A stretch of 34,824 nt of DNA. Origin: Pseudomonadota bacterium. Its GTDB lineage: Bacteria; Pseudomonadota; Gammaproteobacteria; Burkholderiales; Burkholderiaceae_C. This document shows positions 18,975-26,576 of this stretch, in pieces. The notes below the pieces were generated by a model. The model saw only the letters and a list, made by a program, of their open reading frames with translations. It was not told the DNA's origin and did no database searches. Numbering within the stretch: the first letter of the stretch is position 1; each line of letters starts with the position of its first letter. The position numbers were made by a program, and so were the translations under genes. The stretch lies in contig JAKCDM010000025.1 in the NCBI GenBank assembly GCA_021841865.1, positions 1-34,824 of the forward strand. Reading direction: 5' to 3'.

Positions 18975-20488
18975 GGTCGGGAGGAAACTTCGGACGAAGG
19001 ACGCGGCGCGGCAGCGCTCGACGCGGTGGACGAGGCAGCCGCCGGCGCGCCGGGCGCCGCCGCCAGCAGGTCCTCGGGACCCAGGCGCCCGAGCGCGAGC
19101 CTCAGCGCGGCGCGCTGCAACTGCACGCGGTGCCGCGCCAGCACCGACTCGGCGCGCGCGCGGTCGAGCTGTGCCAGCGCGCGCTGCCAGTCCACCAGGG
19201 TGCCGACGCCGTCGCTGTAGCGGCGACGCACGATGCGTTCGGCCTCGGCTGCCTGGCGGGCCGCCAGCGCACGCATGTCCTGGGCGCGCTGAGCATCCTG
19301 GGCCTGGCGCCAGGCCTGGCGGATCTGCGCCTCGACGGACTGCTCGGCAGCGTCGAGCCGGGCCTGCGCGCGCATGCGCTCGGCCAGCGCCTGGTCGACG
19401 TCGGCTCGCGCCACGCCACCGTCGAACAGGTTCCAGCGCAATTGCGCGCCGATGGTGTAGCTGTGGGCGCCGAAACCCGGATGGGCGTCGTGGCTGTCCA
19501 CTCGCGCCACCGCGCCGATCTGCGGGTACAGCTGCGAGCGTGCGACCTGCACGCCGCCGCCCGCCGCGCGCAGCTGGTGGCGCAAGACCTGGATTCCCGG
19601 GTTGGCGTCCAGCGCCTGGCGGGTCCACTGCGCCACGTCGCCCTGCGGCATCGACACGTCGACGTCGCCCGACAGACGCAGCTGCTGCGACTGGGGCAGG
19701 TCGAGCACCAGGCGCAGCTGGTCGGTCTCCTGCTGCACGGCATCGCCGGCCTGCTGCAGTTGCAGGCGCGCCTCGTCGAGCGCGACCTCGGCCGACAGCA
19801 CGTCGCTGCGCACCACGACGCCGGCACGCCACAGGCGCGAGGCGGTGTCGAAGGCCAGCTGCGAGGCCTGCAGCGCCTGGCGTGCGACGCCGTCGAAGGC
19901 CTGCGCCGAACGCACGGCGTCGAACGCGTCGACGACCTGCTGCACGACCTTCTGACGCGCCTCGAGATTGCCCGCGCGGGCCGCGGCGAGCTGTTCGCGC
20001 GCCTGTTCGCGCAAACCGGCGATACGCCCGCCGGTGTACAGGGGCATTTCGGCCTGCAGCCCGGCGTGGAAATCATTCGCGGCAGCAGGCTGGTTCAGGT
20101 TGTCCGGCGCCAGGCCCAGCGGGCTGGCGCCGGAGTTCAGCGCCTGCAGGAACTGCCCGGCCCCGAAATCCGAGAACGTCGCGCTGCGCTGCGACAGCTT
20201 CATGCCCAGCACGTTCAGCGGGTCGTCGCTGCGCGAGACGCCCGCGTCGACTCCGAGGTGCGGCAGGCCGGCGCCGGCCGAGCGTGCCACCGACGCATCG
20301 GCCTGGGCGAGGTCGGCGGCGGCGATGCGAAGTTGCGTGTTGCGCTGCAGGGCCAGTTCCAGCGCCTGGCGCAACGACAGGCTCATGACCGGCGCGGCCT
20401 GCCCGGCTTGCGCCGGCACGCACGCCAGCCACAGCCCCGCGGCCAGCAACCACGCCGCGCAACCCCGCCCCTGCAAGCAAGACTTCAT
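18971..20488 (-). CDS. TolC-family outer-membrane efflux channel
   Basis: A 505-residue outer-membrane factor with a Sec signal peptide (probable cleavage after PAQA). Two repeated TolC halves are visible, each with long Ala/Gln-rich helices: the first after SLRQALELALQRN, with the beta segment EMPLYTGGRIAGLREQA; the second with QLRWNLFDGGVARADVDQA. YSDGVGTLVDWQRAL is the typical last helix. The C-terminal 35 residues are Ala/Ser/Pro-rich and probably disordered. It is the first gene of the tolC-mfp-rnd operon; the promoter with an operator-like inverted repeat is 50 bases upstream. It is not the general TolC but an operon-specific partner. Confidence 0.93.
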   Translation of the reverse strand: MKSCLQGRGCAAWLLAAGLWLACVPAQAGQAAPVMSLSLRQALELALQRNTQLRIAAADLAQADASVARSAGAGLPHLGVDAGVSRSDDPLNVLGMKLSQRSATFSDFGAGQFLQALNSGASPLGLAPDNLNQPAAANDFHAGLQAEMPLYTGGRIAGLREQAREQLAAARAGNLEARQKVVQQVVDAFDAVRSAQAFDGVARQALQASQLAFDTASRLWRAGVVVRSDVLSAEVALDEARLQLQQAGDAVQQETDQLRLVLDLPQSQQLRLSGDVDVSMPQGDVAQWTRQALDANPGIQVLRHQLRAAGGGVQVARSQLYPQIGAVARVDSHDAHPGFGAHSYTIGAQLRWNLFDGGVARADVDQALAERMRAQARLDAAEQSVEAQIRQAWRQAQDAQRAQDMRALAARQAAEAERIVRRRYSDGVGTLVDWQRALAQLDRARAESVLARHRVQLQRAALRLALGRLGPEDLLAAAPGAPAAASSTASSAAAPRPSSEVSSRP

Positions 20489-20526
20489 TGCCCCTCCGTT
20501 CGTGACCGGCCCGGCACAGGCCGCTC

Positions 20527-20550
20527 ATATACCCCTGGCAGTATATAGGG
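20527..20550 (-). promoter_or_regulatory. tolC-mfp-rnd promoter with operator-like inverted repeat
   Basis: The inverted repeat ATATAC-N8-GTATAT (20527-20546) overlaps a good -10 on the minus strand (TATACT, 20545-20540). Read on the minus strand the site includes CCAGGGGTATATGAG, resembling the two boxes before the CsoR-family gene. An adjacent AGGG-AAAA-CCCT lies on the upstream side. No convincing -35 was found. A repressor bound here would cover the -10. Confidence 0.5.
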
Positions 20551-20600
20551 AAAACCCTGTGGCTTGCTCGATGCACGGATCCCGCGCACAGGCGCCAGGC

Positions 20601-21161
20601 TCAGCCGCCGCGCAATCGGGCCCGCGCCTGCTGCATCGACCGATCCACATAGGCCTGGTAGAAATCGGGCTCACCCGCCCCGACCAGGCGCTCGCCCAGT
20701 TCCTGCCCGGCAGGCCCCAGGAACAGCACGGTGGGGGCCAGGCGCACCCGGTAGCGCTCGGCCAGCGCCTGGCCGTTGGTCGGCCGGCCGTCGAAATCCC
20801 GCAGGCGGTACGAAGGCACCATTTCCAGCTGCTCGACGTCGATGCCGTCGCGCACCATCCAGCGGTAGGTGCTGCGGCGCAACTGCTCGCAGTAGGCGCA
20901 GCCGGGAAGACTGAACATGAGCACCAGCGGCTGGCCGTGGCGTGCCGCCTGCGCGGCGCTCGCGCGCAGGTCGCGCGCAGCGGGCAGCGAAGTGTCGGCA
21001 TGCGCCGGCGGCAGCCCCCCCGGGAAGGCCGTCACGGCCCCCGCGACCAGCGCGGCGGCGAGCAGGCCGCGCATGACCAGGCCGCGCCGCGACGCGGCGA
21101 AAGGGGTCGAAATGCCGGGCATGGCCATGTGCGGGGCGCGGGCAGGGATAATGTGGGCCAT
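20601..21161 (-). CDS. Periplasmic thioredoxin-like protein (CxxC)
   Basis: A 186-residue exported thioredoxin-fold protein. The redox motif is CAYC in MFSLPGCAYCEQLRR, and the cis-proline is in RLAPTVLFLG, both in the expected positions. It resembles SoxW/DsbE-like proteins that reduce periplasmic disulfides. The N-terminus has a twin arginine (ASRRGLVMRG) before a hydrophobic segment and an AHA cleavage site, so Tat export is possible but Sec cannot be excluded. The ATG at 21161 has GGGAG six bases upstream; a shorter start at MRGLL (21074) would remove the twin arginine. It has its own gap of 112 bases before tolC, so it need not belong to the pump operon. Confidence 0.82.
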   Translation of the reverse strand: MAHIIPARAPHMAMPGISTPFAASRRGLVMRGLLAAALVAGAVTAFPGGLPPAHADTSLPAARDLRASAAQAARHGQPLVLMFSLPGCAYCEQLRRSTYRWMVRDGIDVEQLEMVPSYRLRDFDGRPTNGQALAERYRVRLAPTVLFLGPAGQELGERLVGAGEPDFYQAYVDRSMQQARARLRGG

Positions 21162-21816
21162 GCTATCTCCCTTCCCCGCGCAAGAGTGTTGCGCGCGATC
21201 AAGCGCGCGCGGTGCCGCTCGCCACCCGCTGCTCCCACTGCTGCAACTGCTGGCTGGAGTCGGGCTGGGCGCCGCGCTGCTCGGGTGCTCACCGGCGCTG
21301 GACTGGCGCCAGGCGGGCCCCGAGCATGTCGACCTGCTGATGGACTTCCCCTGCAAGCCGCAGAACCTGTCCCAGCCCGTGCTGCTGGCCGGCAAGCGCC
21401 TGCAGATGACCATGACGGGCTGCGAGGCCGCGCACATGACCTTCGCGCTGGCGCACGCCGACGTCGGCGAGCCGGCGCTGGTCGCGCCGGCCCTGGCCGA
21501 GCTGCACCACGCGGCGCTGGGCAACATCTCCGCGCGCGTGCTGGCCCAGCGCGCCGCCAGCGTGCACCACGCCGACGCCGGGCTGGGCGATGCCGTCGAG
21601 CTCGACCTCGCCGGCCAGGCTCCGCGCGGCGCCGGGCTGCGCGAGCATGTGCTGCTGTTCGCCCAGGGCACGCAGGTGTTCCAGGCCACCGTGCTGGCGC
21701 GCGACAAGGACTACAAGGAAGACGCCGCGCGCACCTTTGCCGGCTCCGTGCAACTCGGCGCGCCCCCGGCGCATGCGCCGCGCGCCGCCTCCGGCGCCGG
21801 GGCCTCCGTTGACTGA
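21160..21816 (+). CDS. Predicted lipoprotein of unknown function
   Basis: A 218-residue protein with a lipoprotein signal: hydrophobic HPLLPLLQLLAGVGLG and lipobox ALLGC (Cys at about residue 43), then SPALDWRQAGPE. The mature part has VDLLMDFPCKPQ and MTMTGCEAAHMTFAL, giving two conserved-looking cysteines about 30 residues apart, and ends in a Pro/Ala tail. I do not recognise a named family. The ATG at 21160 is the last in-frame start codon before the lipobox, so the gene starts here or upstream (ATG at 21151 is an alternative). Its start overlaps that of the divergent thioredoxin-like gene. A periplasmic cysteine-bearing lipoprotein beside a thioredoxin suggests a redox link, which is only inference. 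Confidence 0.75.
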   Translation: MLSPFPAQECCARSSARGAARHPLLPLLQLLAGVGLGAALLGCSPALDWRQAGPEHVDLLMDFPCKPQNLSQPVLLAGKRLQMTMTGCEAAHMTFALAHADVGEPALVAPALAELHHAALGNISARVLAQRAASVHHADAGLGDAVELDLAGQAPRGAGLREHVLLFAQGTQVFQATVLARDKDYKEDAARTFAGSVQLGAPPAHAPRAASGAGASVD

Positions 21817-21887
21817 CGGGCCCGCCGGCACGCGATTGCTGCGTTGCAGCTACCATCGGCAGCGTCGACTTCGCCGCTGATTCCTCC

Positions 21888-22388
21888 GTGCCAGGCATCC
21901 TGATCATCGCCCATGCTCCGCTGGCAAGCGCACTTTGCGCCTGCGCCGAGCATGTCTATTGTTCGGCGCCGCGCCGGCTCGAGGGGCTCGACGTCGCCGC
22001 CGACGCCGACCCGCAGGCGGTGCTGCGGCAGGCGACTCAGGCCATCGCGCGCCTGGCCGCAGGCGACGGCGAGGTCCTGGTGCTTGCCGATGCCGCGGGG
22101 GCCACGCCCTGCAATACCGCGCGCCGGCTCGTGTTCGACGCGGCGGGCCCGGCCCGCCTGCGCCTGATCGGCGGGGTCAACCTGCCGATGCTGCTGCGAA
22201 CGCTGTGCTACCAGCATGAAGGCCTCGACGAACTGGTGGCCCGCGCCGTCGAAGGCGGGCGCCGCGCGATCGCCGAAATCGAACCCGCCGAACCCGCCGG
22301 CAACGACCCCAGCGGTCTGGCCGGCGCCTCGTCATCCCCATGTGCCTCGTCGGGGGCATCCGTTCCATGCCCAGACTCGACCTGCTGA
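21888..22388 (+). CDS. PTS mannose-type EIIA component
   Basis: A 166-residue EIIA(Man)-type protein. The phosphorylated histidine is His9 in GILIIAHAPLASAL, and ADAAGATPCNTARRL is the second active-site loop. With HPr and EI but no EIIB or EIIC nearby it belongs to the incomplete, regulatory PTS typical of many proteobacteria, where phosphorylation state rather than sugar transport matters. The start codon is GTG; no ATG or strong Shine-Dalgarno lies near. The last 35 or so residues are a Ser/Pro/Cys-rich tail beyond the normal fold, and they overlap the ptsH start by 22 bases. Confidence 0.9.
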   Translation: MPGILIIAHAPLASALCACAEHVYCSAPRRLEGLDVAADADPQAVLRQATQAIARLAAGDGEVLVLADAAGATPCNTARRLVFDAAGPARLRLIGGVNLPMLLRTLCYQHEGLDELVARAVEGGRRAIAEIEPAEPAGNDPSGLAGASSSPCASSGASVPCPDSTC

Positions 22389-22636
22389 TCGGCAACAAGC
22401 TCGGGCTGCACGCGCGCGCCTCCGCCAAGCTGACCAAGCTGGCGTCGGAATTCGACAGCGAGGTCTGGCTGAGCAAGGGCTCGCGCAAGGTCAACGCCAA
22501 GAGCATCATGGGGGTGATGATGCTGGCCGCCGGCCAGGGCACGCGCCTCGTGGTGGAAGCCGACGGCGCCGACGCCGAGCAGGCGCTCGCGGCCATCGAC
22601 GCACTCGTGCGCGACAAGTTCGGCGAAGGCGAATAG
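22367..22636 (+). CDS. ptsH: Phosphocarrier protein HPr
   Basis: HPr accepts a phosphoryl group from EI and passes it to EIIA. This 89-residue protein has His15 in the NKLGLHARAS motif and Ser46 in NAKSIMGVMML at exactly the canonical positions. The Ser46 context could be a target of HPr kinase if the genome has one. MPRLDLLIGNK was taken as the start because it places His15 correctly; an upstream ATG nine codons earlier does not. The gene begins inside the 3' end of the EIIA gene. It is followed by a two-component pair rather than directly by ptsI. Confidence 0.96.
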   Translation: MPRLDLLIGNKLGLHARASAKLTKLASEFDSEVWLSKGSRKVNAKSIMGVMMLAAGQGTRLVVEADGADAEQALAAIDALVRDKFGEGE

Positions 22637-22776
22637 CCCCCGGCCGCCCCGGCTCGCAGGACGAGGCGCGCGCGGCGCTTGCTGCAATACTTCGACATCT
22701 GCGCGAACATGCCGGCAATGCCCGGCGCGCATCATCGCTGGCCTGGCCCCTTCGCACAGGTCCGCTCCGAATCGCC

Positions 22777-23535
22777 ATGTCCGAGTCCGTCTGTCCCACC
22801 AGTTCCCAGGTCGCCACGCCGGCACGCGCACGCGTGCTGCTGATCGAGGACGACGCACGACTGGGCCAGATGGTCGAGGACTATCTGCGCGACGCCGGCT
22901 GGAACGTGCGCCGCGCCCTGACCCTGGCGCAGTCGATGGCCGAACTCGACGCGGCCCGCCAGGGCCCGGGTTTCGACGCCGTGATCCTGGACCTGATGCT
23001 GCCCGACGGCGACGGGCTCGACCTGTGCCGCCGCCTTCGCGGCAGCGGCGACGACCTGCCGGTGCTCGTGCTGAGCGCGCGCGGCGACCCGCTGGACCGG
23101 GTCATCGGGCTCGAACTCGGGGCCGACGACTACCTGCCCAAGCCCTTCGAGCCCCGCGAATTGCTGGCGCGCCTGCGCGCCATCGTGCGTCGACGCCAGG
23201 GCCTGCCGGGCGCGGCCCAGTTGCTGCGCTTCGGGCGCCTGGAAATCGACCCGCAATCGCGCCAGGCGCGGGTCGACGGCGAACCCCGCGCGCTGACCGG
23301 CTACCAGTTCGACCTGCTGCTGGCGCTGGCGCGGCACCCCGGACGCGTGCTGTCGCGCGACTTCCTGCTCGACGCGGTCAAGAGCAGTGGAGCGCAGGAT
23401 GTCTACGACCGCTCGGTGGACGTGCACATCAGCCGCATCCGCGCGGTGATCGAGGACGATCCGCGGCATCCACGGCGCATCCTGACCCTGCGCGGCGCCG
23501 GCTACGTGTTCGCGCGCAGCCAGGACGCCGCCTGA
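22777..23535 (+). CDS. OmpR-family response regulator
   Basis: A 252-residue response regulator. The receiver domain has the acidic pair in LLIEDDARLG, the phospho-acceptor Asp72 in VILDLMLPDGDG, and the conserved Lys in LPKPFEPRELLAR. The C-terminal winged helix (OmpR/PhoB type) contains LTGYQFDLLLALARHPGRVLSR and DVHISRIRAVIEDDP. It starts 140 bases after ptsH. A weak extended -10 (TGCAATACT, ending 22691) lies in that gap, so the pair may have its own promoter. The cognate kinase follows after 23 bases. The target genes are unknown. Confidence 0.95.
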   Translation: MSESVCPTSSQVATPARARVLLIEDDARLGQMVEDYLRDAGWNVRRALTLAQSMAELDAARQGPGFDAVILDLMLPDGDGLDLCRRLRGSGDDLPVLVLSARGDPLDRVIGLELGADDYLPKPFEPRELLARLRAIVRRRQGLPGAAQLLRFGRLEIDPQSRQARVDGEPRALTGYQFDLLLALARHPGRVLSRDFLLDAVKSSGAQDVYDRSVDVHISRIRAVIEDDPRHPRRILTLRGAGYVFARSQDAA

Positions 23536-23558
23536 GGCGCCCGGGCTGCCGACCCGCC

Positions 23559-24728
23559 ATGCACAACCCGACGCTGCCCGGCTCCGCCGACGCCGCCCCT
23601 GCCGAGCAGGCGGCCGCGCGCCCGGCCGAGCCCGCCGCGCCGAAGGCGGCGGGGCCGCGCAGCCGCCTGGGCGCGAGCATCGCGCTGGCGCTGGTCGCCG
23701 CGCTGCTCGCGCAGGCGCTGGTTTCCGCGCTGGTGCTGCACATGGTGTTCTTCTCAGACCCGCAGCAGGCCGAGTTGCGCAAACAGTTGCTGCAGGCCTT
23801 CTTTCATCTCTACGGGCTCAAGCCGGCGCCTTGGCGCCACCTGCTGCTGTCGCCGCTGAGCACGACCCTGCTCAGCGCCGTGGTGGTCGGGCTGGTGACC
23901 CTGCCGCTGATGCACCGCCTGACGCGGCGCCTGCAGCGCCTGCAGCGCGGCGTGCAGGCACTGGGCGACCTCGACCTGGGAGCTCGCGTGCCGGTCGAGG
24001 GCAGCGACGAGGTGGCCGCGCTGGCCGTGGCCTTCAATCAGGCCGCCGAGCGCGTGGAGGCCCTGGTGCGCAGCCACAAGTCGCTGCTGGCCTACACGTC
24101 GCACGAACTGCGCACGCCGCTGACCCGGCTGCGCATGACCCTGGAGGTGCTCGAGAGCGAAGCCCCCGCGGCGCCGCTGGCGGCGGCACGCGCGCGCAGC
24201 CTGGACGAGGCGCGGCACGACCTGGCCGAGCTCGACCGGCTGATCGGCTCGATCCTGCTGTTCAGCCGCCTCGACGCGGGGGCCACGCACGCGCTGCAGC
24301 CCGAGGAGGTCGACGTGCTCGCGGTGGCGGCCGAGGAGGCAGCGCGCGAGGACATCGAGGCGCATGGCGACTGGGTGCGCATGCGCGCCGACGAACGCCT
24401 GCTGCGCCACGGCATACGCAACCTGCTGAGCAATGCACGCAAGCACGCCGCCGGCGACGGCGCGCAGCTCGAGGTGCAGCGCACTGCGCGCGGCGTGCGC
24501 GTGCTGGTGCGCGACCGCGGCCCCGGAGTGCCGCAGTCGCAGGCCGAGCGCATCTTCGAGCCCTTCGTGCGCCTGGGCGGGCCGGTCGAGGGCAGCGGCC
24601 TCGGGCTGGCGCTGGTCAGGCGCATCGCACGCCTGCACGGCGGTGACGCGCACTACGAGCCCAACCCGGGCGGCGGTGCCTGTTTCGTGTTCGAGCTGGC
24701 GGCGCTGCCTGACATCGCGCAACCATAG
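23559..24728 (+). CDS. Sensor histidine kinase
   Basis: A 389-residue membrane histidine kinase. After an Ala/Pro-rich cytoplasmic lead of about 35 residues come two membrane helices (about residues 38-63 and 100-118) flanking a short periplasmic loop of some 35 residues, too small for a classical ligand domain. HAMP follows, then the phospho-acceptor His182 in YTSHELRTPLTRLR. The ATPase domain has the N-box NLLSNARKHA, DRGPGVP and GSGLGLALVRRIA. It resembles CpxA/RstB-type kinases that sense envelope conditions. It pairs with the preceding regulator and is followed 60 bases later by ptsI. Confidence 0.95.
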   Translation: MHNPTLPGSADAAPAEQAAARPAEPAAPKAAGPRSRLGASIALALVAALLAQALVSALVLHMVFFSDPQQAELRKQLLQAFFHLYGLKPAPWRHLLLSPLSTTLLSAVVVGLVTLPLMHRLTRRLQRLQRGVQALGDLDLGARVPVEGSDEVAALAVAFNQAAERVEALVRSHKSLLAYTSHELRTPLTRLRMTLEVLESEAPAAPLAAARARSLDEARHDLAELDRLIGSILLFSRLDAGATHALQPEEVDVLAVAAEEAAREDIEAHGDWVRMRADERLLRHGIRNLLSNARKHAAGDGAQLEVQRTARGVRVLVRDRGPGVPQSQAERIFEPFVRLGGPVEGSGLGLALVRRIARLHGGDAHYEPNPGGGACFVFELAALPDIAQP

Positions 24729-24788
24729 GAACCTGGGCGGTGTCCCGTGGCCGACCACAGGCAGGCTCGCACTCGTACCATTGACCCC

Positions 24789-26546
24789 ATGGCCCTGCAG
24801 ATGTTCGGTATTCCCGTTTCCCGCGGCGTGGCGGTCGGACGCGCCGTGCTGCTGTCGTCCGCTCGCCTGGACGTGGCCCACTACTTCGTCGACCCCGGAC
24901 AGGAAGAGAAGGAGATCGATCGCCTGCGCGCAGCGCGCGCGGCCGTGCGCAGCGAGCTGCAGACCCTGCAGGCCGAACTTCCGGCGGACGCCCCGGCGGA
25001 AATGGCCGCGTTCATCGACGTGCACAAGATGCTGCTGGACGACCCGCACATAGGGCGCGACACGGCCGGCTGGATCCGGCGCCGGCGCTACAACGCCGAA
25101 TGGGCGCTGACCGCGCAGCTCGACGTCATCGCCCGCAGCTTCGACGAGATGGACGACGCCTACCTGCGCGAACGCAAGGCCGATGTCGAGCAGGTGGTCG
25201 AGCGCCTGCTGCGCGCGCTGCGCGGAACCCAGGGGCTGCCCGGAGTCGCGCGTGGCGACGACGACCTCGTGCTGGTGGCGCACGACATCTCCCCGGCCGA
25301 CATGATGCAGTTCAAGCAGGGGGTGTTCCGCGGCTTCATCACCGACATCGGCGGCAAGACCTCGCACACCGCGATCGTCGCGCGCAGCCTGGACATCCCG
25401 GCGGTGGTCGGCGCACGCGAGGCCAGCCGCCTGATCCGCCAGGACGACTGGGTGATCATCGACGGCGACAACGGGCTGCTGATCGTCGATCCGTCGCCCG
25501 CCATCGTCGACGACTACCGCGTGCGCAAGCAGGAATCGGAGCTGGCGCGCCAGCGCCTGCAGCGCCTGCGCAACACCCCGGCGCGCACGCTCGACGGCCA
25601 GAGCATCGAGCTGCTGGCCAACATCGAGCTGCCCGAGGACTGCGAAGCGGCGCTGCAGGCCGGCGCGACCGGCATCGGACTGTTCCGCACCGAGTTCCTG
25701 TTCATGAACCGCAACGGCAGGCTGCCGGGCGAGAACGAGCAGTTCGAGGCCTACCGGCGCGTGGTGCAGGCGATGGGCGGACGCCCGGTGACCATCCGCA
25801 CCATCGACATCGGCGCCGACAAGCCGCTGGACGGCGACGGCGATCACCGCGACGGCGAGTTCACGCACCTCAATCCCGCACTCGGACTGCGGGCGATTCG
25901 CTACAGCCTGTCGGATCCGGCGATGTTTCGCGTGCAGCTGCGCGCGCTGCTGCGTGCTGCCTGCTTCGGCCCGCTGCGAATCCTGGTGCCGATGCTGGCG
26001 CACGCGCGCGAGCTGCACCAGACCATCGAGCAGCTCGACCTCGCACGCGCCGAGCTGCGCGCCGCCGGCGTCGAGCCGGGCAACGTCGAGCTGGGCGCGA
26101 TGATCGAGGTGCCCGGCGCGGTGCTGATGCTGCCGCTGTTCCTGCGCCATTTCGATTTCATCTCGGTCGGCACCAACGACCTCGTGCAATACACGCTGGC
26201 GATCGACCGCGCCGACGAAAGCGTCGCCGAACTCTACGACCCGCTGCACCCCGCGGTGCTGCAGCTGCTGGCGCAGACCATCGCGCAGGCGCACGCCGCG
26301 CACGGCACCAGGGGCCGCCCGGTGCACGTCAGCGTGTGCGGCGAAATGGCCGGCGATCCGCAGCTCACGCGCCTGCTGCTGGGGCTGGGACTGCGCAGCT
26401 TTTCGATGCACCCGGCGCAATTGCTCAGCGTCAAGCACGAAATCCTTCGATCCGATTGCTCACGGCTGGCGCCTCTGGCGCAAGCCGTTCTCGGCGAATT
26501 CGAACCCGAGGAACAGCGACGCGCGCTGGCCGCGCTCGACGCCTGA
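24789..26546 (+). CDS. ptsI: Phosphoenolpyruvate-protein phosphotransferase (EI)
   Basis: Enzyme I takes phosphate from PEP and passes it to HPr. The 585-residue protein is close to the E. coli length. It starts with FGIPVSRGVAVGRAVLL, has the phosphorylated His193 in GGKTSHTAIVARSL, then the PEP-binding barrel with GIGLFRTEFLFMNR, SVGTNDLVQYTLAIDRAD and the catalytic cysteine in SVCGEMAGDP. MALQMFGIP was chosen as start because it matches the family; a frame 14 codons longer is possible. There is no GAF domain, so it is EI rather than PtsP (EI-Ntr). It closes the EIIA-HPr-RR-HK-EI group. Confidence 0.96.
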   Translation: MALQMFGIPVSRGVAVGRAVLLSSARLDVAHYFVDPGQEEKEIDRLRAARAAVRSELQTLQAELPADAPAEMAAFIDVHKMLLDDPHIGRDTAGWIRRRRYNAEWALTAQLDVIARSFDEMDDAYLRERKADVEQVVERLLRALRGTQGLPGVARGDDDLVLVAHDISPADMMQFKQGVFRGFITDIGGKTSHTAIVARSLDIPAVVGAREASRLIRQDDWVIIDGDNGLLIVDPSPAIVDDYRVRKQESELARQRLQRLRNTPARTLDGQSIELLANIELPEDCEAALQAGATGIGLFRTEFLFMNRNGRLPGENEQFEAYRRVVQAMGGRPVTIRTIDIGADKPLDGDGDHRDGEFTHLNPALGLRAIRYSLSDPAMFRVQLRALLRAACFGPLRILVPMLAHARELHQTIEQLDLARAELRAAGVEPGNVELGAMIEVPGAVLMLPLFLRHFDFISVGTNDLVQYTLAIDRADESVAELYDPLHPAVLQLLAQTIAQAHAAHGTRGRPVHVSVCGEMAGDPQLTRLLLGLGLRSFSMHPAQLLSVKHEILRSDCSRLAPLAQAVLGEFEPEEQRRALAALDA

Positions 26547-26576
26547 GCGCACGGCCGCAACAGCCCCCGCCCCCGC

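Noticed and set aside
17384-20548. A 1054-codon open frame on the plus strand opposite the tolC, mfp and rnd genes
   Set aside because: It is antisense to three clearly recognisable genes, has Arg/Ala/Pro/Gln-rich composition with no domain, and such long shadow frames are expected at this GC content.
23754-26438. An 894-codon open frame on the minus strand opposite the histidine kinase and ptsI
   Set aside because: It is antisense to genes with intact catalytic motifs, is His/Gln/Arg-rich, and resembles no family.
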